A stretch of DNA of 32,022 bases. It comes from Candidatus Woesearchaeota archaeon (GTDB lineage: Archaea; Nanobdellota; Nanobdellia; Woesearchaeales; ARS49). The notes under the pieces were generated by a model, which was not told the origin of the DNA, ran no database searches, and worked only from the letters and a program-made list of their open reading frames with translations. The position numbers were made by a program, and so were the translations under genes. Below are positions 23,701-30,770 of the stretch, piece after piece. Location: assembly GCA_026394935.1 (NCBI GenBank), contig JAPLZR010000008.1:1-32022 (forward strand), in the 5' to 3' direction. Positions within the stretch are counted from its first letter, which is position 1, and each line of letters opens with the position of its first letter.

Positions 23701-25509
23701 AAATTCCCAGGATACGACAGAACACCAAAAACAAGCGTTGCAGCAGACGTAAACGTAACAGAACAAAAAACATACCAGTACTGGGTAGCGTGCAAAGCCA
23801 AAAACCAGCTAACAACAGCGCCAAAACAAGTCACATTCACAGTAGACCTCACACTGCCATTAAACGTAACAAGCAGCACACCATACGGATTCGGAGCACT
23901 CAACTTCAGCATAGGAGTAGTAGCAAACAAAAGAGTATACTGCTACTTCGGAGAAAATCAGGAAGATACAACAAAACCAATGGGCGCAGGAACAGCAAGC
24001 TATGTACAAAGACAGCAAATCACAGTAACAAGTCCTGGAGAATACACGTATTATATCAAATGCGCGCACGTATCAGGAGAACAATCAGACATAATAGAAA
24101 TACCAGTATTCATCGACACAACACCGCCTGAAATGAAGGCAGTGGACGACTCAGGACTCCCAAGCGAACCAGACATAACCTGGAGCAAAAGCAAAATAAA
24201 AGTGGCATTCAGAGCAGAAGACCCTGAAAGCGGAATATCACACTACCTCATAACGCTCAAAGAAGCAACAGGAAACAAAATAATCTTCAAAGACTACATC
24301 AGCAACGTAACAACAGGAGAGCCGATATACATCTCCACAACAACAAGCGGAACTCCATTCCTTCTAACAAACGGCAAACAATACAAGTTCATCGTAAAAG
24401 CAGTAAACAAAGTAGGACTGTTAAGCGAGCCGATGGAAAGCGACGGAGTAACAGTAGACACGAGCAAAATACCGCCAACCTGCCAAGACGGAGAACAAGA
24501 CGAAGACGAAACAGATATAGACTGCGGAGGAAGCTGCGACGGCTGCTCAGAAGACAAAAAATGCAGCCTTGACGTGGACTGCACAACAAACTACTGCGAA
24601 GACGGCAGGTGCAAGTCAGCAAGCTGTGAAGACGAAGTTCTCAACGGACTGGAATCAGACGTGGACTGCGGAGGAGAGCCGTGCGAAAAATGCGAAAACT
24701 TCAAAGTATGCATTGACAGCACAAACTGCGTATCAGAATACTGCGATCTCAGGAATGAAGTATGCATAGATGCGCCGCCCTGCGCAGACAAAAAACTCAC
24801 AACAGGAGAAACAGACATAGACTGCGGAGGACCATGCGAGCCCTGCGGAGAAGGAAAAAGCTGCATAGAAAACAACGACTGCACAGAAGGAATGAACTGC
24901 ACAACAGACACAAAAGTATGCGCAGGACCAACTGCTGAAGAAGAAGCACCCGTAATGCTGGAAGAAATAACAGTAGTCGAAGAAGAAACCTCGCTAATGT
25001 GGCTGTTATACCTGCTGTTCCTCATACTCGCAGTAGGAGGAATATTAGTGGGAGCAATCATAATCCTGGCAAAAGAACGCAAAAAACCAGAAGCGCTATT
25101 CAAACCAGAAATAAAACCCGAAATGCTGAAGCCCGCAGATTTGGAAAGACTGCACAGGTTTGCAAAAAAAGAAGAAATACCAGACAAAGAATGGATAACG
25201 CTGGAAAAAGAAATCAAGAAAAAACACGTACCATACACATCCGCTCTTGAAAAACTAAGAAAAATAGCGCGCAAAGAAGCACTTTCAGAAGAACCGCTTG
25301 CAAGACTAAAAACCCTGCTCGACCACCTAAACGAGTACGAAAGAACACAAATACTAATCAAAATAAAACTATGGCGGGAAGGAAAACTCACAAAAGAAGA
25401 AATCGAAGAACTACTAAGAAAATTACGAATAACAGCAGAATACTATAAACTGCACAGAGAAGAATTCGAAAAAGAACTCGAAGAATATGGGCACAAGAAA
25501 AAACACTAA
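20755..25509 (+). CDS. Giant Cys-rich surface protein with Ig/FN3-like domains and C-terminal TM
   Basis: This 1584-residue protein is exported through MHRRIIICTIVIFAVLAIFVYAQ. The order is: an N-terminal Cys region with a CGDSICQTTENATTCPADC unit; a loop-rich Cys region (about 200-500); several beta-sandwich domains between about 510 and 1240, many opening with PP or PxI (PPQLVNLTVT, PPVLITAF, TTPPEMKAVDDSG), the last FN3-like; and three copies of a ~50-residue ETDIDCGGxCxxC module (about 1240-1405). A TM helix follows (about 1412-1437, WLLYLLFLILAVGGILVG), then a ~145-residue charged helical cytoplasmic tail. Sequons are frequent. It looks like an adhesin or S-layer-tethered receptor. The long tail suggests inside-outside coupling. 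Function is inferred from architecture only. Confidence 0.75.
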   Translation: MHRRIIICTIVIFAVLAIFVYAQNVGCCCDPVLFNGSYDTQTNCAAKAFLFIGPPPNIQTTCSQHCNATRPSATAPRCGDSICQTTENATTCPADCAIITGCDSPNYNPAPTNFYIAPVKGQKALRLNFNLPCPANSITIGRCKGDCTNFQTIATIPPATTFKDEDPTLEFNTDYTYSVVAQYNLAGNSIPATAKGNAGDLECWQQQGQFCLNYYSYDQYYDYLITNGYGQYRAEDFERIFGRTVNLTFGTLFNKGYQCTDANKLADLSPAVSCTKNQYCIADEQGPRCVEKTPCTTGDPFGLFATATSCETGLLTRYCFYDKSATTANRCYSCDPRMTCYDYKSKETCERDNCGAGDCQWNDVFDDLGTGVCIDKRYNNCKLCSTNGTKGMEITKAMSAIWDVCREEKSDALSNVLYPCFYDADRKTSKTCDESTCADYTPPQCGSPEGGIKLNPDNSIAIPSTDTCEIGVCQYNDITGCIKNADGNTASDCRYGDKACEQDHYPPTTTLIPTGYAGRVDFINIRIFDKKNSTSPPLDNAGKTGYKTYLCIKNATTTCDDARTFSITTSATRLSLKNTALKEGNQTLGRLKSGNNTIAFYSRDYANNLEIIQETDIYACENCSPPQLVNLTVTGGRVIGNKIYTSSTKPTFTFTFDEPTQVTFAEIMREGESVQLSQLTTGMTEVHEFTPVTTLLGTYNFTVNGHNDKSIYFDAPELKYQLIVDPDLAGLSIIPEDQSITNKTTIDIILNFTRPASLDKVTLVLDNYADPYAVTEISRDITKLFTTTNNQTFTAKVGNITGGQYTIIVEATGFNTLEIYKQSTFFVATVKPGIRLTYPTFGVTAYSVFNSTVETPIPSECRYVFDTPTAPNAADYEFLNTYEGAGTIHTTSGLSIPYGSQEAHPLHVYCKFEQFGIIQRSFSITLDPEPPVLITAFAEPAIIAEPYIPDQELYSTTLKAQIDKPGFCKYSIAASNFGLMDGKFPGYDRTPKTSVAADVNVTEQKTYQYWVACKAKNQLTTAPKQVTFTVDLTLPLNVTSSTPYGFGALNFSIGVVANKRVYCYFGENQEDTTKPMGAGTASYVQRQQITVTSPGEYTYYIKCAHVSGEQSDIIEIPVFIDTTPPEMKAVDDSGLPSEPDITWSKSKIKVAFRAEDPESGISHYLITLKEATGNKIIFKDYISNVTTGEPIYISTTTSGTPFLLTNGKQYKFIVKAVNKVGLLSEPMESDGVTVDTSKIPPTCQDGEQDEDETDIDCGGSCDGCSEDKKCSLDVDCTTNYCEDGRCKSASCEDEVLNGLESDVDCGGEPCEKCENFKVCIDSTNCVSEYCDLRNEVCIDAPPCADKKLTTGETDIDCGGPCEPCGEGKSCIENNDCTEGMNCTTDTKVCAGPTAEEEAPVMLEEITVVEEETSLMWLLYLLFLILAVGGILVGAIIILAKERKKPEALFKPEIKPEMLKPADLERLHRFAKKEEIPDKEWITLEKEIKKKHVPYTSALEKLRKIARKEALSEEPLARLKTLLDHLNEYERTQILIKIKLWREGKLTKEEIEELLRKLRITAEYYKLHREEFEKELEEYGHKKKH

Positions 25510-26005
25510 AGCACAAATCATAGGACAAATATTCATATTCATACTTGCAGGACTGGTATTCATCTTGATAGTCACATACGGGTACAAAGCAATACAATAC
25601 TTCATAGAAAGACAAGAACAAATAGTGCTCGTAGACTTCAGAACAGACCTAGAAATAGCAGTAGAAGGAGTAAAAAGAGACTACGGAACCGTACGAAAGG
25701 TAGACCTGAAACTGCCAACAAAATATTATGGAGTGTGCTTCTTTGACTACACTTCCACTGCATGCGATCCAAAAGAGTTGTCAATAGATCCAAAGCTGAT
25801 AACGCCAGGACAAACATTCAACGTCAAATGGGCAGAAGACACGTGCAAGCTCAAAAGCGCAAACGTATTCATAATACCAAGAACACAAGACTTTGACCTA
25901 CCGGATATACAAATCGATACAGGATACATCTGCATACCAAACACGGGAATAGTCACAATACGCCTGGAAGGAACAGGCAAAAGAGCAAAAATATCAGAAT
26001 GGTAA
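25487..26005 (+). CDS. Pilin-like protein A (class III signal type)
   Basis: MGTRKNTKAQIIGQIFIFILAGLVFILIV combines a basic head, KAQ and a hydrophobic helix, the layout of type IV pilin-like precursors. The 172-residue protein continues with a helical stretch (YKAIQYFIERQEQIVLVDFRTDLEIAVEGVKRDYGTVR) and a small beta domain with Cys residues (YYGVCFFDYTSTACDPKEL, EDTCKLKSANVFIIPR, YICIPNTGIVTIRLEG). Its start lies 23 nt inside the giant surface gene and its end overlaps the next pilin-like gene by 7 nt. No glutamate is evident at the fifth position after the putative cleavage site, unlike bacterial pilins. The exact minor-pilin role is unknown. Confidence 0.65.
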   Translation: MGTRKNTKAQIIGQIFIFILAGLVFILIVTYGYKAIQYFIERQEQIVLVDFRTDLEIAVEGVKRDYGTVRKVDLKLPTKYYGVCFFDYTSTACDPKELSIDPKLITPGQTFNVKWAEDTCKLKSANVFIIPRTQDFDLPDIQIDTGYICIPNTGIVTIRLEGTGKRAKISEW

Positions 26006-26985
26006 AAAGGGGCATAGCTGAACAAAGTTCATCAGGTCTTTTTTCCCCTTCAGGAAAAAAAGGTTTTGAACTACAATTCCACTGGATATTTGTCATAATA
26101 GCAGGAGCGCTAATACTCGCATTCTTCTTCAGCGTGGCAAACAAACAAAGAAACCTCAGCCAGGAAAAATTGCAATTAACACTCGCAACAGACATAGAAA
26201 ACATCTTCACAGGAGCAATAGTAAGCAGAGGAACAGCACAAAAACTCCCAGTGCCGCCGCAAGGAATAGCCTTTGAATGCACAGAAGGATGCGAATGCAA
26301 ATTCAAAATAGCAAACGCAGGAAAAGACTTCGGAGACAAATCAATGTTCGCGCCAGCACTGCTACAAGGACAGGACATTGTAGTATGGTCGCTCGAACTC
26401 AAACTGCCATACAGAGTAACAAAAACACAACAACAAATGACGAGCACGAAATACGAAGAATACCAGCACACGAAATTCATACTGCTAGACGTTGAACCAA
26501 CAACACTAGATTATTCGTTCAAAAAAGAAAGCGCTAGCGCAGTAAAAATAACACCAACAGCAGTACAATTCTACACACAAGACGGACAAGAACTTGTACA
26601 AGGAGGGTTTCTCAGCTATGCAGGACTGCCATCACTCTACGCAGCAATATTCTCAGAAGACGAAACAATGTACAAATGCGGACTAAAAACCGCATTCAGA
26701 AAACTAAGCTACGTATCAAAACTATACGCGGAAAGAGCAGCAGAACTCGAAAACGAATCAGTAAACGCAGGAAAAACCTGGTGCACGTACGGAGCACCAA
26801 CAACAGGAGACGTCTGCCAATCAACAGCATCAATAATCGGTCTATTATGCAAACAACACGAAAACGCAAAACAATTGGCAGACAAACTTGATGACACTCT
26901 CATAACAGAACTAAGCACAACAAAAGAACAACTGGACAGCGCAAACAGAAACTTCCTGCAACAAAGCTGTCCGGAGATATTCTAA
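25999..26985 (+). CDS. Pilin-like protein B with extended N terminus
   Basis: This 328-residue protein has an unusually long basic/serine leader (MVKRGIAEQSSSGLFSPSG) followed by KKGFELQFHWIFVIIAGALILAFFF, a KGF-type class III signal with an acidic residue right after it. A helical region (NKQRNLSQEKLQLTLATDIENIF) and a beta-rich domain follow, with CTEGCECKFKIANAG and later CGLKTAFRKLSYVSKLYAERAAELENE...CQSTASIIGLLCKQHENAKQ helices. The GLFSPSGKKGF stretch may be where translation or processing begins, since the helix is more than 20 residues from the start. It ends directly against the next start codon with no gap. Confidence 0.65.
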   Translation: MVKRGIAEQSSSGLFSPSGKKGFELQFHWIFVIIAGALILAFFFSVANKQRNLSQEKLQLTLATDIENIFTGAIVSRGTAQKLPVPPQGIAFECTEGCECKFKIANAGKDFGDKSMFAPALLQGQDIVVWSLELKLPYRVTKTQQQMTSTKYEEYQHTKFILLDVEPTTLDYSFKKESASAVKITPTAVQFYTQDGQELVQGGFLSYAGLPSLYAAIFSEDETMYKCGLKTAFRKLSYVSKLYAERAAELENESVNAGKTWCTYGAPTTGDVCQSTASIIGLLCKQHENAKQLADKLDDTLITELSTTKEQLDSANRNFLQQSCPEIF

Positions 26986-27501
26986 ATGAGAGCGCAGATT
27001 AAAATGTTTGAAACAATAGCAGTGCTCATAGTATTCTTCTTCCTGCTATTTACCGGCTCAATATTCTACTTCGCAGCACAAAAATCATCACTACAAAAAG
27101 AAAAAGTCAAAGCAAGCGAACAATACGCACTACAAATAGTACTGAAAGCACTGTACATGCCGGAACTGGACTGCTCATTCCTTGTAACACAAAAAGACAA
27201 CTGCATAGACAAGATAAAACTAACAAAACTGGCAGAACTCATGTCATCGGATGAAACAGCGCAAACAGACTACTACAGCGAATTCGGATACGCAACAATA
27301 ACAGTAAGCGAAGCATACCCCCGCCATACAAATACAACATTGTACAATAACGTACTAACAAAAACAGAGAAAATACTAGGCGTGGACAAAGAAGTGCCGG
27401 CATTCACAGCAAATATAGCAACACAAAGCCCAATATTACTGTATGACGCAATACAAGACAGCTATGCATTCGGAATAATAGAGGTAAACGTGTATGTCTA
27501 A
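26986..27501 (+). CDS. Pilin-like protein C (class III signal type)
   Basis: MRAQIKMFETIAVLIVFFFLLFTGSIFYF has the RAQ junction, and the glutamate in MFETI may correspond to the conserved acidic residue of type IV pilins. The rest of the 171 residues includes an amphipathic helix (QKEKVKASEQYALQIVLKALYM), one CSFLVTQKDNC disulfide candidate, and a compact C-terminal region (VPAFTANIATQSPILLYDAI...FGIIEVNVYV). Its first codon follows the previous stop immediately and its 3' end overlaps the next gene by 8 nt, so translation is coupled. Confidence 0.65.
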   Translation: MRAQIKMFETIAVLIVFFFLLFTGSIFYFAAQKSSLQKEKVKASEQYALQIVLKALYMPELDCSFLVTQKDNCIDKIKLTKLAELMSSDETAQTDYYSEFGYATITVSEAYPRHTNTTLYNNVLTKTEKILGVDKEVPAFTANIATQSPILLYDAIQDSYAFGIIEVNVYV

Positions 27502-27979
27502 AGCACAGATGGAGATTTTTGGACTGGTCATTATCGTAATACTATTAGCAATAGGACTGCTGTTCGCCATAGTAATTCTCACAAAAACACCAACAAGAGA
27601 AGTAGAAAGAGTAAAAGAAAGCGTGCAGGCAGCAAACTTTCTCAATACGATACTAGGAACAACATCAACCTGCGGAAAAAGAACAGTAAGAGAACTCATA
27701 CAAAACTGCGCAGTAGCAAGCAAAGACTGGGTGGGAGCAGCACCATGCGATGGAGCGAATACCTGCTCACTTGCAGAAAACATGATAAAAAACATGCTAA
27801 ATCAAACACTCGGCAAATGGGGCAAAGACTACAAATTCTACATGAACGGCACAGAAGCAGTAGAACAAATAGTAATAGGAACAGACAACCCCTGCAAAGG
27901 AGAACGAGAAGGAAGCACAAGACCGGAAAAAATCAGAACAGGACTAGACATAACAGTCACGCTGCATATCTGCAGTTAA
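27494..27979 (+). CDS. Pilin-like protein D (class III signal type)
   Basis: MSKAQMEIFGLVIIVILLAIGLLFAIVIL is a clear pilin-like N terminus, with KAQ followed by MEIF placing a glutamate just after the expected cut. The 161-residue product has helical segments (REVERVKESVQAANFLNTILG) and six further cysteines (TCGKRTVRELIQNC, PCDGANTC, NPCKG, LHICS). It closes the surface operon. Its last 4 nt overlap in antisense the stop of the AbrB-PhoU gene, and no T-run terminator is seen. Confidence 0.65.
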   Translation: MSKAQMEIFGLVIIVILLAIGLLFAIVILTKTPTREVERVKESVQAANFLNTILGTTSTCGKRTVRELIQNCAVASKDWVGAAPCDGANTCSLAENMIKNMLNQTLGKWGKDYKFYMNGTEAVEQIVIGTDNPCKGEREGSTRPEKIRTGLDITVTLHICS

Positions 27980-28872
27980 TCATTCAAAGCAAAAGTAGAA
28001 GCAGAAAAATCAGCAGTTTTCAATGCAATATGCAATAAATGGCTGAGAACAACAGCATCCTCACTCTTAACAATCAACTGCTCAATCCTGTTTTTCAGCA
28101 CTTTAAAATCATCAGACAACTCACTTAACTTAACAACATCAAACTTGTAAAACAACTCATAATACCGCCTTAACAAAGAATTAACCTCTGCAAAAACATC
28201 AACAGAAGACTTGCTCAGCTTATTGTTTGCAGACTCGCAAATGTACTTGTACTCGTCAGCAATCTTCTCCAAATTCCACATAATAACGTACAAGAAACTT
28301 GTCTTAGCAGGCTCATCAAGACCGCGCTTGTTCAAAATCCTCTCGCAAAAATTAGTCAACTGGTTATTCTGTTTTTCCAGTTCAAGCAAATTATTCAGCT
28401 CAGAATATTTCTTCTGCCTAATTAATTCAAGAGACCGGTCAGCAAGAGACAAAGTAACAAGAAAAGCCCTCCTGACAATAACCTGCAACTGGTCATCCAA
28501 CTCTTTAGCAAGAGAACGAATAATGCAAGAAGAACCAGAACGATGAACAACAGCAAAACCCAAAAACAAATCCTTCAACAACTGGTCAATAACAGAAGTG
28601 TGCTGAAAATCATTCACCTTAATCTCAATTTCATCATAACCCTTCTTGTGTAAAGAAGATAACAACCAGCGCAAAGCACGCTCAGAAGCATTAGAAACAT
28701 CAACAACACCCTTCCTCAGCATCCTCGGCTCTGCAGTAGAAACAATCAAACGAGGACCAGTCTCAACAACATCAACCTCCTCGCCCTTCTTAACACCCCA
28801 CTGCCTAACCCAATCAGTAGGCAGACTGACAACAAGCGTCTTGTCAGCAATCTGAATAACCCTGCGCTTCAT
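27976..28872 (-). CDS. AbrB/SpoVT-type DNA-binding domain fused to PhoU-like domain
   Basis: Residues 1-45 form a swapped-hairpin AbrB/SpoVT domain (RRVIQIADKTLVVSLPTDWVRQWGVKKGEEVDVVETGPRLIV). Residues about 115-298 are PhoU-like helices (ELDDQLQVIVRRAFLVTLSLADRSLELI, MWNLEKIADEYKYICE, HLLHIALKTADFSA). This archaeal fusion is usually annotated as a phosphate-uptake or PhoU-like regulator. The 298-residue length is as expected. No Pst transporter is in the window, so the true signal is unknown. The promoter TATA box sits at the centre of a perfect 7-bp inverted repeat, a good candidate for autoregulatory binding. TTTATA to ATG is 28.5 nt, so the gene is leaderless. Confidence 0.88.
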   Translation of the reverse strand: MKRRVIQIADKTLVVSLPTDWVRQWGVKKGEEVDVVETGPRLIVSTAEPRMLRKGVVDVSNASERALRWLLSSLHKKGYDEIEIKVNDFQHTSVIDQLLKDLFLGFAVVHRSGSSCIIRSLAKELDDQLQVIVRRAFLVTLSLADRSLELIRQKKYSELNNLLELEKQNNQLTNFCERILNKRGLDEPAKTSFLYVIMWNLEKIADEYKYICESANNKLSKSSVDVFAEVNSLLRRYYELFYKFDVVKLSELSDDFKVLKNRIEQLIVKSEDAVVLSHLLHIALKTADFSASTFALND

Positions 28873-28884
28873 AAAAACTCCAGA

Positions 28885-28911
28885 CGATAACTTAATATAT
28901 AAATGTTATCG
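28885..28911. promoter_or_regulatory. TATA-centred inverted repeat, candidate operator of divergent pair
   Basis: CGATAAC (28885-28891) and GTTATCG (28905-28911) are perfect inverted repeats with a 13-nt spacer holding TTAATATATAAAT. The palindrome centre (28898) coincides with the TATATA core. The spacer puts the arms about two helical turns apart centre to centre, so a dimer on them would block TBP for both genes. The start codons at 28872 and 28927 lie 26-29 nt from the centre. Confidence 0.65.
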
Positions 28912-28926
28912 CTAAGGGGTAGTAAT

Positions 28927-30714
28927 ATGGGATTAGGAAAATGGCTGGAATTCATAATGAAGCACATGAACCAAACTGCAACACTTGCAGGACTCGCCAC
29001 TTTTCCATATACGTTCTATGAGCTGCATAAGTATGTAACAAGAAATCCGGACAACACCTTTTTGGGACAACTGAAGTACATGGCGATCCCGGTGGCTGCA
29101 AGCTTATTGACAAAATGGGGTTTACTGACATTATACTGCTATACAAGAGAGGACACGAACAGACGAACAAGAATTGGAGACAGAAAAAAAATAAAAAAAC
29201 TTTGGAAAGAGTTAGAATCAAAAGAACATCCAAAAATAACATTTGGACCTGAACAGCGCATTAATTATTCAATCGTTGATGTTTTAAGATACCATTCTTC
29301 AGATTTTCAAGAATTAACACAAAGAGCAAGAGAAACAGAAAACCCGTTTATAGCGCTTGATGCATCAATAAGAAATTTCAGTCTTAAAGCCGGTCATCCA
29401 GATGAAGGCTATACATTGTTCCGTGATGCGCTTGACTGGATGCGTAAGAGAAAGCCAAAACTAAGATGGAAAACAAAAGCATATTTCTTAAACACAAAAT
29501 TGGCATTGTATTTGTCAAAATTCCTAGAGCCTAGAGCGATAGAAAATTATATTTTAGGCGCTATTTATGAGAGCATAATTAACCCAGAACAAGCAGGGCA
29601 ATGGACGGAATTAGGAAAACTCGTTGCAGACAAATTCGGGAGCCCTCAAAAACCAGAAATGTATGTATTTCACGCCTTATTGGCAACAGCCCAGAAAAGA
29701 AGCGATGAAAAAGAAGCATGGAGAACGGCTTTTGAATTAATCCAGCAGACACTAAAACCAAAAAGGTTGGGAGAATCAAGAAATCCAGTATGGGCTGTTG
29801 AAGGCCAGGAAGAAAGCAAAAAATTCTTTTCAGGAACATTTGCGTTCAAGGGAAACACCGAGAGGTATGAGTTGGAAAATGAAGAGAAATCAGCGCATAA
29901 ACTTGAGGAAATACTTGATAAAGACGCGATCGCGCCAGAACCCATATACATAACAGAAGAACCTTACAATGAACTGTACGTTTACATAATGCGATATCTT
30001 CCAGGCGAATTGCTCTCTAACCAATTTCTAAAAGGAGACAAAAGAGGACTAGAAAAAGTCATTCCAGTGCTGGCAAGAATTCACGCAAGATACCCGACTG
30101 AAGGACTCACCAGATTAAATCTTGAAGAAAAAACTGCAAAAAAACTACAATCACTGGGAATGCAATCTGCCTTAAAATATTTCAGGCCAGTAACAGCTGA
30201 TTTGCAGGCACACCCAATATGGGCAGTAAACAAAGACGCCCACCCTGAACAATGGCAGATGCTAAACAACCCCCACACAGAAGCAAAAGTCGGAGTGCTG
30301 GATACAGAAATAAAAGAGGTCCAGCCAATAGTACTCGACATTGCGAATCTGCTGTATTATGTAGGACAATTTACAAGAGAAGAAAGAGAAAAATATGTCG
30401 GAGGGCACGTCAGCAACTTAAGAAAAGAAGGAGCAAAAATCCACGATCAAACATTTGCGCAGGCGTACGATGGAGCAAACGGACCGCTCTTAAGAGCGGT
30501 CGACAACGCAGCAATATTCAGAATGCTATGCCTCATAGAAGCATGGTCTGATCCAGACAGACCAAACATGCGCACTCAAAGAGAAAGACTTGTCAAGACG
30601 GCATTACAGACAATAGACGATTTAAAAGAACACGATACAAAATATTATTCTGAAAACGAAACGGAATACAAAGCGCTAAAGGAAAGATTCCCTGAATTTC
30701 TTAAGGCAACTTAA
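28927..30714 (+). CDS. Membrane protein with diverged APH/kinase-like C-terminal domain
   Basis: The start was moved to the second Met (SD-like AAGGGGT upstream), because the first ATG lies inside the promoter palindrome. Two N-terminal hydrophobic segments (about 16-34 and 45-72) are followed by a helical, TPR-like region to about 290. The last ~300 residues resemble aminoglycoside phosphotransferase-type kinases: KKFFSGTFAFKG strands, a hinge-like YVYIMRYLPGELL, NKDAHPEQ (435-442) where families read H-G-D-x-H-P-x-N, and GVLDTE (D459) like the metal-binding DxD/DFG site. The first His and last Asn of the loop are replaced by Asn and Gln, so it is either diverged or a pseudokinase. Base composition lacks the A/C skew of its neighbours. 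Confidence 0.55.
   Translation: MGLGKWLEFIMKHMNQTATLAGLATFPYTFYELHKYVTRNPDNTFLGQLKYMAIPVAASLLTKWGLLTLYCYTREDTNRRTRIGDRKKIKKLWKELESKEHPKITFGPEQRINYSIVDVLRYHSSDFQELTQRARETENPFIALDASIRNFSLKAGHPDEGYTLFRDALDWMRKRKPKLRWKTKAYFLNTKLALYLSKFLEPRAIENYILGAIYESIINPEQAGQWTELGKLVADKFGSPQKPEMYVFHALLATAQKRSDEKEAWRTAFELIQQTLKPKRLGESRNPVWAVEGQEESKKFFSGTFAFKGNTERYELENEEKSAHKLEEILDKDAIAPEPIYITEEPYNELYVYIMRYLPGELLSNQFLKGDKRGLEKVIPVLARIHARYPTEGLTRLNLEEKTAKKLQSLGMQSALKYFRPVTADLQAHPIWAVNKDAHPEQWQMLNNPHTEAKVGVLDTEIKEVQPIVLDIANLLYYVGQFTREEREKYVGGHVSNLRKEGAKIHDQTFAQAYDGANGPLLRAVDNAAIFRMLCLIEAWSDPDRPNMRTQRERLVKTALQTIDDLKEHDTKYYSENETEYKALKERFPEFLKAT
30482..30501. repeat. 20-bp perfect palindrome inside a coding region
   Basis: GACCGCTCTTAAGAGCGGTC is self-complementary over all 20 positions and lies within the kinase-like gene, encoding part of GPLLRAVDN. 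A perfect palindrome of this length is unlikely by chance in a window this size. Confidence 0.75.
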
Positions 30715-30718
30715 GAAA
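30697..30718 (+). terminator. 9-bp hairpin with GCAA tetraloop at the end of the kinase-like gene
   Basis: TTTCTTAAG and CTTAAGAAA pair perfectly around GCAA, a stable GNRA loop. The stop codon is in the 3' arm. It could stabilise or delimit the 3' end. No T-run follows, so intrinsic termination is uncertain. Confidence 0.5.
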
Positions 30719-30739
30719 CTTAAGAACAAAGAATAAGCA

Positions 30740-30749
30740 GTCAGCTGAC
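30740..30749. promoter_or_regulatory. 10-bp palindrome GTCAGCTGAC upstream of the Lrp-like gene
   Basis: The palindrome is centred 26.5 nt before the start codon, where a TATA box would lie, and is followed by CATATT and the Shine-Dalgarno GGTGAT 3 nt from the ATG. Archaeal Lrp proteins often bind such sites in their own promoter. Autoregulation is inferred. Confidence 0.35.
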
Positions 30750-30770
30750 ATATTCTATGTTGGTGATAAA

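Noticed and set aside
25487-27979. Assignment of the pilin-like genes to bacterial GspG/H/I/J/K
   Set aside because: The N termini lack the consistent FTLxE motif and no secretion ATPase or platform gene is present; only a pilin-like class is supported.
28903-28926. Upstream start of the kinase-like gene
   Set aside because: The ATG lies within the promoter inverted repeat; the next Met has an SD-like sequence and correct TATA spacing.
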